Source: Cedecea selenatireducens (GTDB lineage: Bacteria > Pseudomonadota > Gammaproteobacteria > Enterobacterales > Enterobacteriaceae). From it: a stretch of DNA of 64,000 nt. The DNA lies in NCBI RefSeq assembly GCF_042138895.1, contig NZ_JBHIKW010000005.1:62001-126000 (forward strand). Reading direction: 5' to 3'. Under the pieces are notes generated by a model that was given only the letters and a program-made list of their open reading frames with translations, was not told the DNA's origin and searched no databases. Position 1 is the stretch's first letter. Each line of letters starts with the position of its first letter. This document shows, piece by piece, positions 43,061 to 51,032 of this stretch. The position numbers and the translations under genes are program-made.

Positions 43061-43489
43061 ATGGAATCACTCAATGCCATCAGCCGCTGGCTGACAAAAC
43101 AACATGTTCTGAGCTACTGCGTGGGCAGTGGGGAGTCGCTTTGGTGTGCGAATGCTTTTTATATCTTCGATGCGGAGCGGGTGGCGTTCTATTTGCTGAG
43201 CGAAACCACTTCACGCCACGGAGAGCTGATTGGAGAGCTGGCGCCGGTTGCCGGCACGATAAACGGCCAGCCTAAAACCGTGGCGCTGATCCGCGGCGTG
43301 CAGTTTCGAGGGGAAATCTGCCTGCTTGCGCCAGAAGAAGCGGCTGACTATCGTCGCCGCTACTTAAAGCGTTTTCCGATTGCGCGCGTGATGTCGGCTC
43401 CGATGTGGGAAATTCGGCTCGATGAGCTGAAAATGACCGACAACACGCTTGGTTTCGGGAAAAAGTTACACTGGTTGCGTGAGGACTAG
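43061..43489 (+). CDS. yhbP: FMN-binding split-barrel protein YhbP
   Basis: UPF0306 protein with a pyridoxamine-phosphate-oxidase-like barrel. ATGs at 43055 and 43061 are both in frame; 43061 fits better because AGGA ends five bases upstream and gives the family N-terminus (MESLNAISRWL). 142 residues, similar to E. coli. Function unknown. Convergent with yhbO, four-base overlap. Confidence 0.92.
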   Translation: MESLNAISRWLTKQHVLSYCVGSGESLWCANAFYIFDAERVAFYLLSETTSRHGELIGELAPVAGTINGQPKTVALIRGVQFRGEICLLAPEEAADYRRRYLKRFPIARVMSAPMWEIRLDELKMTDNTLGFGKKLHWLRED

Positions 43490-44004
43490 CGGCCCAGCAG
43501 AATCAATGCTTCACGATTAAACGCCGGCAGATCCTCAGGCGTTCTACTGGTGACCAGCTGATGTCCATCAACGACGACTTCACGATCGTAAAAATCCGCA
43601 CCGGCGTTTTTCACATCAACGACGATAGGTTTTACCGCAGTGAGCTTCCTGCCGCGTATCACGTCTGCGCTGATCAGCAGTTGTGGGCCATGACAAATGG
43701 CAAACACGGGTTTTCCGGTGTTAACAAAATCGCGGGTGAAGCTGACAAACCGATGGTCGCCGCGCAGGGCGTCAGGGGAATGGCCGCCAGGGAGCAACAG
43801 GGCATCAAAGTCGGCAGGGCGGACGTCGTCGATACCCTTGTCTATCTTCACTTTGGCTTCGCCTTGTTTGCCGGTAACCGTTTTTCCCGCCTGCTTCTCG
43901 ATAGTGATTACCTGGTGTCCGGCCTGCCGAAACTCCTCAGCCGGTGAGGTGAATTCAGAGTCCTCAAACTCGTCGGTAATCAGAACTGCAATTTTCTTGC
44001 TCAT
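43486..44004 (-). CDS. yhbO: DJ-1/PfpI-family protein deglycase YhbO
   Basis: 172 residues. Nucleophile Cys in FAICHGPQLLI (about residue 104) with the preceding Glu typical of DJ-1/PfpI. E. coli YhbO protects against methylglyoxal and other stresses. Divergent from yraR. Confidence 0.96.
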   Translation of the reverse strand: MSKKIAVLITDEFEDSEFTSPAEEFRQAGHQVITIEKQAGKTVTGKQGEAKVKIDKGIDDVRPADFDALLLPGGHSPDALRGDHRFVSFTRDFVNTGKPVFAICHGPQLLISADVIRGRKLTAVKPIVVDVKNAGADFYDREVVVDGHQLVTSRTPEDLPAFNREALILLGR

Positions 44005-44087
44005 CTTTCCTCCGTTATGTTTGTGGCACTATTAAGCCTGGACTACCATGCTGACATTGCAAGCGCTTAGCGAGAACAGGAGGCATT

Positions 44088-44741
44088 ATGAGTCGAATCT
44101 TAATCACCGGAGCCACGGGGCTTGTCGGCGGCCATTTACTTCGTCTGCTTAACCAGGACTCCCGGATTAGCACTATTGCTGCACCCACTCGCCGCCCGCT
44201 GCAGGTGGCCCTGAACAAGGTGGTTAATCCCCACGATCCGCAGCTTTCCGATGCGCTCGCGCAGGTCACTGAGCCGGTCGATACCGTCTTTTGCTGCCTG
44301 GGAACGACGCTACGCGATGCGGGCAGCAAAGAAGCCTTTATCCTCGTCGACTATACGCTGGTGGTGGATACCGCACTTGCTGGCCTCCGGCTGGGTGCAA
44401 CACATATGCTGGTGGTCAGCGCTCTGGGGGCGAACAGCCGCTCGCCGTTCTTCTACAACCGCGTTAAGGGCGAAATGGAAGACGCGCTGATAGCGCAGAA
44501 CTGGCCGCGCTTGACCCTTGCCCGGCCTTCAATGTTGCTGGGGGAACGCCACGCCCGGAGGTTAAATGAAACGCTGATGGTGCCAATTTTCAAAATGCTG
44601 CCCGGCAAGCTAAAAGCTATTGAGTCAGTGGACGTGGCGAAAGCGATGCTTTCTGAAGCGTTCAATCCAGCACGGGAAGGCGTGACGATCCTCGACTCAG
44701 GTCACCTGCGTGAATTAGCCGCACACTCTTCTGGTGTTTAA
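44088..44741 (+). CDS. yraR: NAD(P)-binding Rossmann oxidoreductase YraR
   Basis: 217 residues with N-terminal nucleotide-binding GATGLVGGHLL, the VDTVFCCLGTT strand and YNRVKGEMEDALIA active-site-like helix of the atypical SDR (NmrA/HIM-like) class. Close to E. coli YraR. Substrate unknown. Preceded by AGGAGG; yraQ follows 77 bases later. Confidence 0.93.
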   Translation: MSRILITGATGLVGGHLLRLLNQDSRISTIAAPTRRPLQVALNKVVNPHDPQLSDALAQVTEPVDTVFCCLGTTLRDAGSKEAFILVDYTLVVDTALAGLRLGATHMLVVSALGANSRSPFFYNRVKGEMEDALIAQNWPRLTLARPSMLLGERHARRLNETLMVPIFKMLPGKLKAIESVDVAKAMLSEAFNPAREGVTILDSGHLRELAAHSSGV

Positions 44742-44818
44742 TCTTTCCCATTGAATCTGCCGCGCATAATATGGCGCGATAAATACTTCTCTCGCTAATC
44801 AATTTCAGGGGAACGACA

Positions 44819-45862
44819 ATGTCTCTTTCTTCCGCCTCCGCCCAGGGAGTGCGTACATTTCCGTGGTGGAAGCCCGCGCTGTTTTTCCTGGTGGTGATAG
44901 CCGGGCTCTGGTACGTGAAGTGGCAGCCATACTACGGCAAAGCGTTTACCGCCGCGGAAACCCACAGTATTGGAAAATCTATCATCGCTCAGGCGGATGC
45001 AAACCCGCTCAAAGCTGCGCTGGATTATGCGATGGTCTATTTCCTGGCCGTCTGGAAAGCGGCGGCACTGGGCGTTATCCTGGGATCTCTGGTACAGGTG
45101 CTTATTCCCCGCGACTGGCTGCTGCGCACCCTGGGGCAGCAGCGTTTCAGAGGCACGCTCTTCGGCACGCTGTTTTCCCTCCCCGGCATGATGTGTACCT
45201 GCTGTGCGGCACCGGTGACGGCAGGCATGCGTCGCCAGTCTGTTTCTATGGGAGGAGCGTTGGCTTTCTGGATGGGAAATCCTCTGCTTAACCCCGCGAC
45301 GCTGGTCTTTATGGGATTTGTTCTGGGCTGGCAGTTTGCTCTGGTGCGTTTAGTTGCGGGCCTGGCGACGGTACTTGGCGTTGCCTGGCTGGTGCAGCGC
45401 TGGGTCAAAGATAAACCGCAAAAGATTGAGCCTGTACCTGCCGCCAGCTACCCGGCAGACGCAGGCACTTTCCTGTCTCGCTGGGGAAAAGCGCTGTGGC
45501 AGCTATTCTGGAGCACGATCCCTGTCTATATTCTTGCCGTGCTGGTACTCGGCGCTGCGCGCGTCTGGCTGTTCCCGCACGCTGATGGGGGGGTAAGCGA
45601 CACGCTGTTCTGGGTTATTGCCATGGCGATTGTTGGCTGCCTGTTCGTCATACCAACGGCGGCAGAAATTCCTGTCGTGCAAACCATGATGCTGGCGGGA
45701 ATGGGCACGGCTCCGGCACTGGCGCTATTGATTACGCTCCCGGCGGTCAGCCTGCCGTCGCTGATTATGCTGCATAAAGCTTTCCCGGCTAAAGCCCTGT
45801 GGCTCACCGGCGGGCTGGTGGTGCTAAGCGGCGTGATTGTCGGTAGCCTGGCGCTTATTTAA
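44819..45862 (+). CDS. yraQ: Permease YraQ (UPF0718/ArsP-like)
   Basis: 347-residue inner-membrane protein with about eight helices. The motif PGMMCTCCAAPVTAGMRR and a second-half counterpart (PTAAEIPVVQTMML) are those of the ArsP_1/DUF318 permeases, of which some export organoarsenicals. E. coli YraQ is 346 residues. Substrate here unknown. It is the last gene of the 71-72 min block. Confidence 0.93.
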   Translation: MSLSSASAQGVRTFPWWKPALFFLVVIAGLWYVKWQPYYGKAFTAAETHSIGKSIIAQADANPLKAALDYAMVYFLAVWKAAALGVILGSLVQVLIPRDWLLRTLGQQRFRGTLFGTLFSLPGMMCTCCAAPVTAGMRRQSVSMGGALAFWMGNPLLNPATLVFMGFVLGWQFALVRLVAGLATVLGVAWLVQRWVKDKPQKIEPVPAASYPADAGTFLSRWGKALWQLFWSTIPVYILAVLVLGAARVWLFPHADGGVSDTLFWVIAMAIVGCLFVIPTAAEIPVVQTMMLAGMGTAPALALLITLPAVSLPSLIMLHKAFPAKALWLTGGLVVLSGVIVGSLALI

Positions 45863-45888
45863 TATTATTTGCCAGCCCTCTGATTAAT

Positions 45889-45915
45889 AAAAGCCACGCA
45901 ATAGCGTGGCTTTTT
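45889..45915. terminator. Bidirectional terminator after yraQ
   Basis: AAAAGCCACGC/GCGTGGCTTTTT stem with loop AATA; A and T runs on both sides serve yraQ and the convergent oxidoreductase gene. Confidence 0.9.
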
Positions 45916-45980
45916 AATGGCGAAGAAACTCTGTTCAATATTATTGAGGGAATCACTGCTTCGGAGGTGGATGCTAAATA

Positions 45981-46511
45981 TTAAAAGGACTGCAGGTAAT
46001 CAATATATCCTTTAGCGCTGTTTTCCAGCTGTTGGGCCGAGACTTCATATTCGGCACCGTAAAAAGCATAAAACGGCTGATAATCTGCTTCGACATATTT
46101 CGCCGTCATTTCAAAGGGCAGAAGTATTTCCTGAAGCGAATGGTGGTAACGCCCCTCGCGTGAGAAATCTTCTGCCTTAATCCCTGCGCTTACCGCCAGC
46201 GCAAACTTGCGGCCTCTGAGTTTATGCCCGCTGGTAGAGCCATATGCCCAGCCGTAGGTAAAGACTTCATCCAGCCACTGCTTCAATAAAGGCGGGCTAT
46301 TAAACCAGTACAGTGGAAATTGCAGAATAATTTTATCGTGTTGCTCAATAAGTTTCTGTTCTCTTTCAACATCAATAGCGCCATCTTTATAAGTCTGATA
46401 AAGATTGTGCACGGTATATAACTCCGGGTATTTTTCTACTTCACTTACCCAATGCTTATTGATTTTTGACTCATCGATATTGGGGTGAATAACAACAATT
46501 AACGTTTTCAT
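45981..46511 (-). CDS. Flavodoxin-fold NAD(P)H oxidoreductase (Flavodoxin_2 family), HxlR-linked
   Basis: 176 residues related to KefF/MdaB/YwrO-type FMN-dependent quinone reductases. The phosphate loop differs from classic flavodoxins (MKTLIVVIHPNIDESKI); IILQFPLYWFNSPPLLKQW and TYGWAYG are the family's FMN/active-site segments. The 5' third is AT-rich: bases 46321-46500 count about 34% G+C by hand, much lower than neighbouring genes, suggesting transfer. It faces an HxlR regulator across 121 bases. Likely role is two-electron reduction of quinones or similar electrophiles; the substrate is inferred only from family. Confidence 0.88.
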   Translation of the reverse strand: MKTLIVVIHPNIDESKINKHWVSEVEKYPELYTVHNLYQTYKDGAIDVEREQKLIEQHDKIILQFPLYWFNSPPLLKQWLDEVFTYGWAYGSTSGHKLRGRKFALAVSAGIKAEDFSREGRYHHSLQEILLPFEMTAKYVEADYQPFYAFYGAEYEVSAQQLENSAKGYIDYLQSF

Positions 46512-46584
46512 ATCTAATTCCTTACGGAGTGGCTGATCGTCAGCGATTATTTTATGTTTTGCATCATAGGCAGCTTTAAATTAA

Positions 46585-46614
46585 AGTACAATACTGTCAT
46601 TGTTGATATGTACT
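46585..46614. promoter_or_regulatory. Candidate HxlR operator
   Basis: AGTAC (46585-46589) and GTACT (46610-46614) form an inverted repeat with 25 bases between centres; the left arm extends into a small palindrome AGTA-CAA-TACT. It lies in the divergent spacer, just before the regulator's own start codon. Confidence 0.5.
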
Positions 46615-46632
46615 ATACAAAAGGATAGTGTC

Positions 46633-46986
46633 ATGAGCGAAGAGATCGCGCCGGATTCCTGCGCATTTATGGGCGATACGGGCTTTGCCTATACGCTGTC
46701 GCTGGTGAATGGGAAATATAAAATGATCATTCTTTATGCGCTGGCGGAGCATAAACCGGTGATCCGCTTTAACGAGCTTAAGCGCTGCATCGATACCATC
46801 TCATTCAGAACCCTGAGCCTGACGTTGAAAGAGCTGGAGAGCGACGGGCTGATTATCCGCAACGAATACCCGCAGATCCCGCCAAAGGTCGAGTACAGCC
46901 TTTCCGGGCGCGGTAAGTCGCTGATCCCGGTGCTGGATATGATGTGTGAATGGGGTAACGTGCATCGCCATGATGGGCTGAAGTGA
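46633..46986 (+). CDS. HxlR-family winged-helix regulator
   Basis: 117 residues starting MSEEIAPDSCAF; the frame is open upstream to 46600 but 46633 has AAAGGA at good distance. HxlR core: LVNGKYKMIILYAL, then FNELKRCIDTISFRTLSLTLKELESDGLI and wing EYSLSGRGKSL. An N-terminal Cys (Cys10) sits where redox-sensing HxlR proteins such as YodB and HypR have their sensor Cys; two more Cys are present. It probably controls the divergent oxidoreductase in response to quinones or oxidants (inference). Confidence 0.88.
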   Translation: MSEEIAPDSCAFMGDTGFAYTLSLVNGKYKMIILYALAEHKPVIRFNELKRCIDTISFRTLSLTLKELESDGLIIRNEYPQIPPKVEYSLSGRGKSLIPVLDMMCEWGNVHRHDGLK

Positions 46987-47016
46987 AGCCTCCCGCTGGC
47001 CGTCGGGAAGCCGGTT

Positions 47017-47481
47017 TTAACGCAGGTGATGCACGACCTGGTTGCTGCTGCCGCGCCAGATAAGCGCCGGGTCTTTTAAATCCTGAACAAACTTGCCGTC
47101 TACCAGCACGTTAATCAACGCAACCACTTCTTGCTGGGCAGCGTCCAGCTCGTCAATCTTATACCCCGTCCAGATCCAGATATCCTTGCCGGGGCATTCG
47201 GCGCGCACGCGCTGCACCAGTTTAAGAATCTCCGGCACGTTTTGTGGGTGCAGCGGGTCACCGCCCGAAAGCGAAATTCCCTGGCGCTTAACGCGGGTAT
47301 CGTTGAGGTCGGCAATAATGCGGTCGGCCATTTCTGGAGTGAACGGCATACCTGAATTCAAGCGCCAGGTGCTCTTGTTGTAGCAGCCGGGGCATTCATG
47401 CACGCAGCCTGAGACAAACAGCGTACAGCGAGTGCCGGGGCCGTTGACGATGTCGACGGGGTAGTATTGATGATAATTCAT
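47017..47481 (-). CDS. nrdG: Anaerobic ribonucleotide reductase-activating protein NrdG
   Basis: Radical SAM enzyme that makes the glycyl radical on NrdD. 154 residues as in E. coli. The cluster motif is Cys26, Cys30, Cys33 (SGCVHECPGC), followed by YNKSTW and SAM-binding LSGGDPLHPQN. Downstream of nrdD, separated by a 137-base repeat element. Confidence 0.98.
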   Translation of the reverse strand: MNYHQYYPVDIVNGPGTRCTLFVSGCVHECPGCYNKSTWRLNSGMPFTPEMADRIIADLNDTRVKRQGISLSGGDPLHPQNVPEILKLVQRVRAECPGKDIWIWTGYKIDELDAAQQEVVALINVLVDGKFVQDLKDPALIWRGSSNQVVHHLR

Positions 47482-47495
47482 AGTATTGGCCTGAT

Positions 47496-47603
47496 GCCCT
47501 CACCCCAGCCCTCTCCCACAGGAGAGGGAGAAAACCAGCGCAGGATGTAACAACATGCTCGACGGTTCCCTCTCCCCTATGGGGAGAGGGTTAGGGTGAG
47601 GGG
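47496..47603. repeat. REP-like inverted repeat element between nrdD and nrdG
   Basis: Left arm CCCTCACCCCAGCCCTCTCC and right arm GGAGAGGGTTAGGGTGAGGG are near-complementary and flank a 30-base core. Each arm also has its own small hairpin (CCCTCTCCC/GGGAGAGGG). This type of dispersed extragenic repeat is common in gamma-proteobacteria. It probably affects stability of the nrdD-nrdG transcript. The array at 51.6 kb has the same arms. Confidence 0.85.
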
Positions 47604-47618
47604 AAATGGCTAAATGAC

Positions 47619-49754
47619 TTAGCCGATCTGCCCGTTACCCAGGTGCTTAACGCGACGCTTAACTTCTTCCTGCTTGCCGGCGTTGAACGGACGAGCGTCC
47701 GGGCTGCCGAGGTAGCCACATACGCGACGGGTAACCGACACGCGCGCGGCGTCGTGATTGCCGCATTTCGGGCAGGTAAAGCCCTTGCTGGTACATTCGA
47801 ACTCGCCGGTAAAACCACACTCATAGCATTCATCGATCGGCGTGTTGGTGCCGTAATACGGCACGTGCTTGTAGCTGTAATCCCACACGTCTTCGAGCGC
47901 CCGCAGGTTGTGCTGGATATTTGGATATTCGCCGTAGCAAATGAAGCCGCCGTTAGCCAGCGGTGGGTACGGTGCCTCAAAGTCGATTTTGTCGTAAGGA
48001 TTAACCTTTTTCTCCACGTCGAGGTGGAAGCTGTTGGTGTAGTAGCCTTTGTCGGTCACGCCCGGTACGACGCCGAATTCTGCGGTATCAAGGCGGCAGA
48101 AGCGGTCACACAGGTTTTCGCTTGGGGTGCTGTAGAGGCTAAAGCCGTAGCCGGTTTCTTCTTTCCAGCTGTCGGTGGCTTCGCGCAGGCGAGCCACGAT
48201 AGCAACGGCTTTCTCGCGCAGGGCTTCGCTGTCGTACACATGCTGATTACCGAACAGAGCGTTAACCGTTTCATGAATGCCGATATAGCCCAGCGAAATC
48301 GACGCGCGGCCGTTTTTAAAGATCTCAGACACGTCGTCGTCGGCCTTCAGGCGGACGCCGCAGGCGCCTTCCATATAGAGGATAGGGGCCACGCGAGCTT
48401 TGACGCCTTCCAGACGGGCAATGCGGGTCATCAGCGCTTTACGCGCCAGCTGTAAACGATCGTCCAGCAGTTTCCAGAAAGCAGCTTCATCCCCTTTGGC
48501 TTCCAGCGCAATGCGCGGCAGGTTCAGGCTTATTACGCCGAGGTTGTTACGCCCGTCGTGGATTTGCTCGCCGTTTTCTTCGTACACGCCCAGGAAGCTG
48601 CGACAGCCCATTGGGGTTTTAAACGAGCCGGTCACTTTCACGACCTGGTCGTAGTTAAGAATGTCCGGATACATGCGCTTAGACGCACATTCCAGCGCCA
48701 GCTGTTTGATGTCGTAGTTGGCATCACCAAACTTGTGGTTCAGGCCGTCACGGATTGCAAAGACCAGTTTTGGGAACACCGCAGTTTTGCGGTTTTTGCC
48801 CAGGCCAGCGATGCGGTTGCGCAGAATAGACTTCTGGATCAGGCGTGATTCCCAGCTGGTGCCGAGGCCAAAACCAAAGGTAACAAACGGCGTTTGCCCG
48901 TTGGCGGTATGCAGCGTATTCACTTCATATTCAAGGGACTGGAAAGCGTCGTAGCACTCTTTCTCGGTGCGGGAATGTGCATATTCCTCAGCATTCGGGA
49001 TCTGCCACTCTTCGGCGATTTTACGGTGCTTGTTAAAGCTTTCGGTCACAAACGGCGCCAGCACTTCGTCGATGCGGTTGATGGTGGTGCCGCCGTAAAT
49101 GTGGCTGGCAACCTGGGCAATTATCTGCGCCGTTACCGCCGTGGCCGTAGAGATAGACTTCGGTGGTTCAATCTCGGCGTTACCCATTTTGAAGCCGTGG
49201 GTCAGCATGCCTTTCAAATCGATAAGCATGCAGTTAAACATTGGGAAGAACGGAGAATAATCGAGATCGTGATAGTGGATATCACCGCGCTCGTGTGCCA
49301 GCACGACGTCACGCGGCAGCAGGTGCTGCTTGGCATAGTGCTTGGCGACGATCCCGGCCAGCAGATCTCGCTGGGTTGGGATCACCTTGCTGTCTTTGTT
49401 GGCGTTCTCGTTAAGCAGGGCGGAGTTAGTCTGCTCAACCAGGCCGCGAATTTCCTGGTTCAGACGACCACGCTTCTCGCGCTCAATATCGCGGTCATGG
49501 CGGTACTCAATGTAGGCGCGCGCCAGCTGCTTGTAGTTACCGGCCATGAGCTGGTTTTCCACGGCGATCTGGATCTCGCCAATGTCTACCTGGCTGCGGC
49601 CTGCCATCTGCTGGCTGACGCTCTCTGCGACGGTGGCGCAATAGTCCGCGTCATCGACTCCCGCTGCTTTAGCTGCACGCAGAATAGCTTCTCTGATGCG
49701 CTCTGAAGTGAAAGGTACCTTGCACCCGTCTCTTTTCATCACATGCGGTGTCAT
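47619..49754 (-). CDS. nrdD: Anaerobic ribonucleoside-triphosphate reductase NrdD
   Basis: Class III reductase making dNTPs without oxygen. Start at 49754 (MTPHVMKRDGCKV) after GGAG gives 711 residues (712 in E. coli). N-terminal ATP-cone (about 1-95), the 10-stranded glycyl-radical barrel, a C-terminal zinc site CYECGFTGEFEC...CPKCG, and the glycyl-radical loop RRVCGYLGS with the radical Gly near 680. The region upstream has an FNR box. Confidence 0.98.
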   Translation of the reverse strand: MTPHVMKRDGCKVPFTSERIREAILRAAKAAGVDDADYCATVAESVSQQMAGRSQVDIGEIQIAVENQLMAGNYKQLARAYIEYRHDRDIEREKRGRLNQEIRGLVEQTNSALLNENANKDSKVIPTQRDLLAGIVAKHYAKQHLLPRDVVLAHERGDIHYHDLDYSPFFPMFNCMLIDLKGMLTHGFKMGNAEIEPPKSISTATAVTAQIIAQVASHIYGGTTINRIDEVLAPFVTESFNKHRKIAEEWQIPNAEEYAHSRTEKECYDAFQSLEYEVNTLHTANGQTPFVTFGFGLGTSWESRLIQKSILRNRIAGLGKNRKTAVFPKLVFAIRDGLNHKFGDANYDIKQLALECASKRMYPDILNYDQVVKVTGSFKTPMGCRSFLGVYEENGEQIHDGRNNLGVISLNLPRIALEAKGDEAAFWKLLDDRLQLARKALMTRIARLEGVKARVAPILYMEGACGVRLKADDDVSEIFKNGRASISLGYIGIHETVNALFGNQHVYDSEALREKAVAIVARLREATDSWKEETGYGFSLYSTPSENLCDRFCRLDTAEFGVVPGVTDKGYYTNSFHLDVEKKVNPYDKIDFEAPYPPLANGGFICYGEYPNIQHNLRALEDVWDYSYKHVPYYGTNTPIDECYECGFTGEFECTSKGFTCPKCGNHDAARVSVTRRVCGYLGSPDARPFNAGKQEEVKRRVKHLGNGQIG

Positions 49755-49944
49755 GATTTCTCCGTTTATTTTTAGGTTATCCACATAGGTAGGGGCGTAT
49801 TCGGGAGCGCGTAGCCGTTTGTCCTGTCAAAACTTCCCGAAACTCGGCCCTTTTTATCCACAGATAATCCCCAAACTTATCCTGCGGACGTTGTTGTTAT
49901 AATAGTCGATAGATACAACATGTAGGGCCGAGGTGCATTCTAAG

Positions 49945-49969
49945 GTCTATATATAGTGATTTGCATCAA
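49945..49969. promoter_or_regulatory. FNR box and overlapping NrdR-like box upstream of nrdD
   Basis: GTGAT-TTGC-ATCAA (49956-49969) matches the FNR consensus TTGAT-N4-ATCAA at nine of ten positions. GTCTATATATAGTG (49945-49958) resembles an NrdR box. They lie about 200 bases before nrdD. Both regulators control nrdDG in E. coli. A 12-base palindrome CAAACATGTTTG (49967-49978) follows. Confidence 0.72.
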
Positions 49970-50050
49970 ACATGTTTGCGATTTTATTGATGCAGGACAA
50001 AGTAAATCGGGGGCGGCAGAGACGGTGGGCATCGATCAAAATGATGAGAA

Positions 50051-50932
50051 TCATCTGATTAGTTTTTCGGAGAGATACTCGACAAAAACCCGGATTTTAG
50101 GCGGGACTTTTCCTCCGGCATATTTCACCCAGAGCTGCTGTGGTTCCGTGGTAACGTTCTGCAAAATCGGCAGCAGTTTTCCTTGCGCAATTGGCCCGGT
50201 GAGATACCAGTCGGCGAGATAAACGATCCCCATGCCGGACAGCGCCGCATCCACCAGCGAATCCGGTGAGGTAGTGATAAACCAGGCAGAGGGTTCGTCA
50301 AACAGCGCGCCGTTATCCATCCACTGCTGGAGGCGCCCGGTGCCGGAGTTGCGGTGCACGAGGCAGCGATGCTCCATGAGGTCTTCCAGCGTTTGCGGCG
50401 TGCCGAACTCGGCCAGGTAAGCCGGTGATGCCGCCATGATCATCTGTGACGTGTACAGCTCGCGGGCGACTACGCGGTTATCACGCACCGTGCGGTGGCC
50501 GATGGCCACGTCGATGCGTTCGCCAATCAAGTTCACGCTGCGGGCCTCCATCGACAGCTCAAAGCGAATCAGCGGGTAGCGCCGCTGAAACTCGGCAAGG
50601 ATCGGCATCAGGCAGTGGCGGCCAAAGCCGGGGATCACGCTGACGCGCAGCAGCCCGGACGGTTCCGCGCCGGGGTTGACCAGCGCCTGGTTCAATGCGT
50701 GCCACAGCGGCGCAACCTGTTCACGCAGCGCTGTGCCTTCCTCGGTAAGCACCACGTAGTGCGTATTACGCACGAAAAGCACGATCCCGAGCCGCTGTTC
50801 AAGCTGGCGTATGCTCTTACTCACCGCCGCAGGCGTGATGCCCAGCTGGCGCGCAGCGGCGGAAAAGCTCTCGCAGTCTGCTGCCGCGAGAAAAGCCGGA
50901 ATGAGCCGATGAACGTCTGCCGAAAGCATCAT
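50051..50932 (-). CDS. LysR-family transcriptional regulator
   Basis: 293 residues from ATG 50932 (MMLSADVHRLIPAF), preceded by AAAGG; an upstream frame extension to 50965 is less likely. N-terminal HTH (about 15-60: FSAAARQLGITPAAVSKSI) and a LysR_substrate domain. Divergent from the oxidoreductase at 51033 with 100 bases between, the usual arrangement for a LysR regulator and its target. Its effector is unknown. Resembles the DhmR/AaeR-like group, but I cannot name it. Confidence 0.9.
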   Translation of the reverse strand: MMLSADVHRLIPAFLAAADCESFSAAARQLGITPAAVSKSIRQLEQRLGIVLFVRNTHYVVLTEEGTALREQVAPLWHALNQALVNPGAEPSGLLRVSVIPGFGRHCLMPILAEFQRRYPLIRFELSMEARSVNLIGERIDVAIGHRTVRDNRVVARELYTSQMIMAASPAYLAEFGTPQTLEDLMEHRCLVHRNSGTGRLQQWMDNGALFDEPSAWFITTSPDSLVDAALSGMGIVYLADWYLTGPIAQGKLLPILQNVTTEPQQLWVKYAGGKVPPKIRVFVEYLSEKLIR

Positions 50933-51032
50933 GCTTGTAACCTTTGGTTGAAACAGATGTGCCATGTTATGGACTACAGGTAAGGCCTGTCATCTGAAAA
51001 GATAGCCTCATCCCAAAAATGAGACCTGAAAG

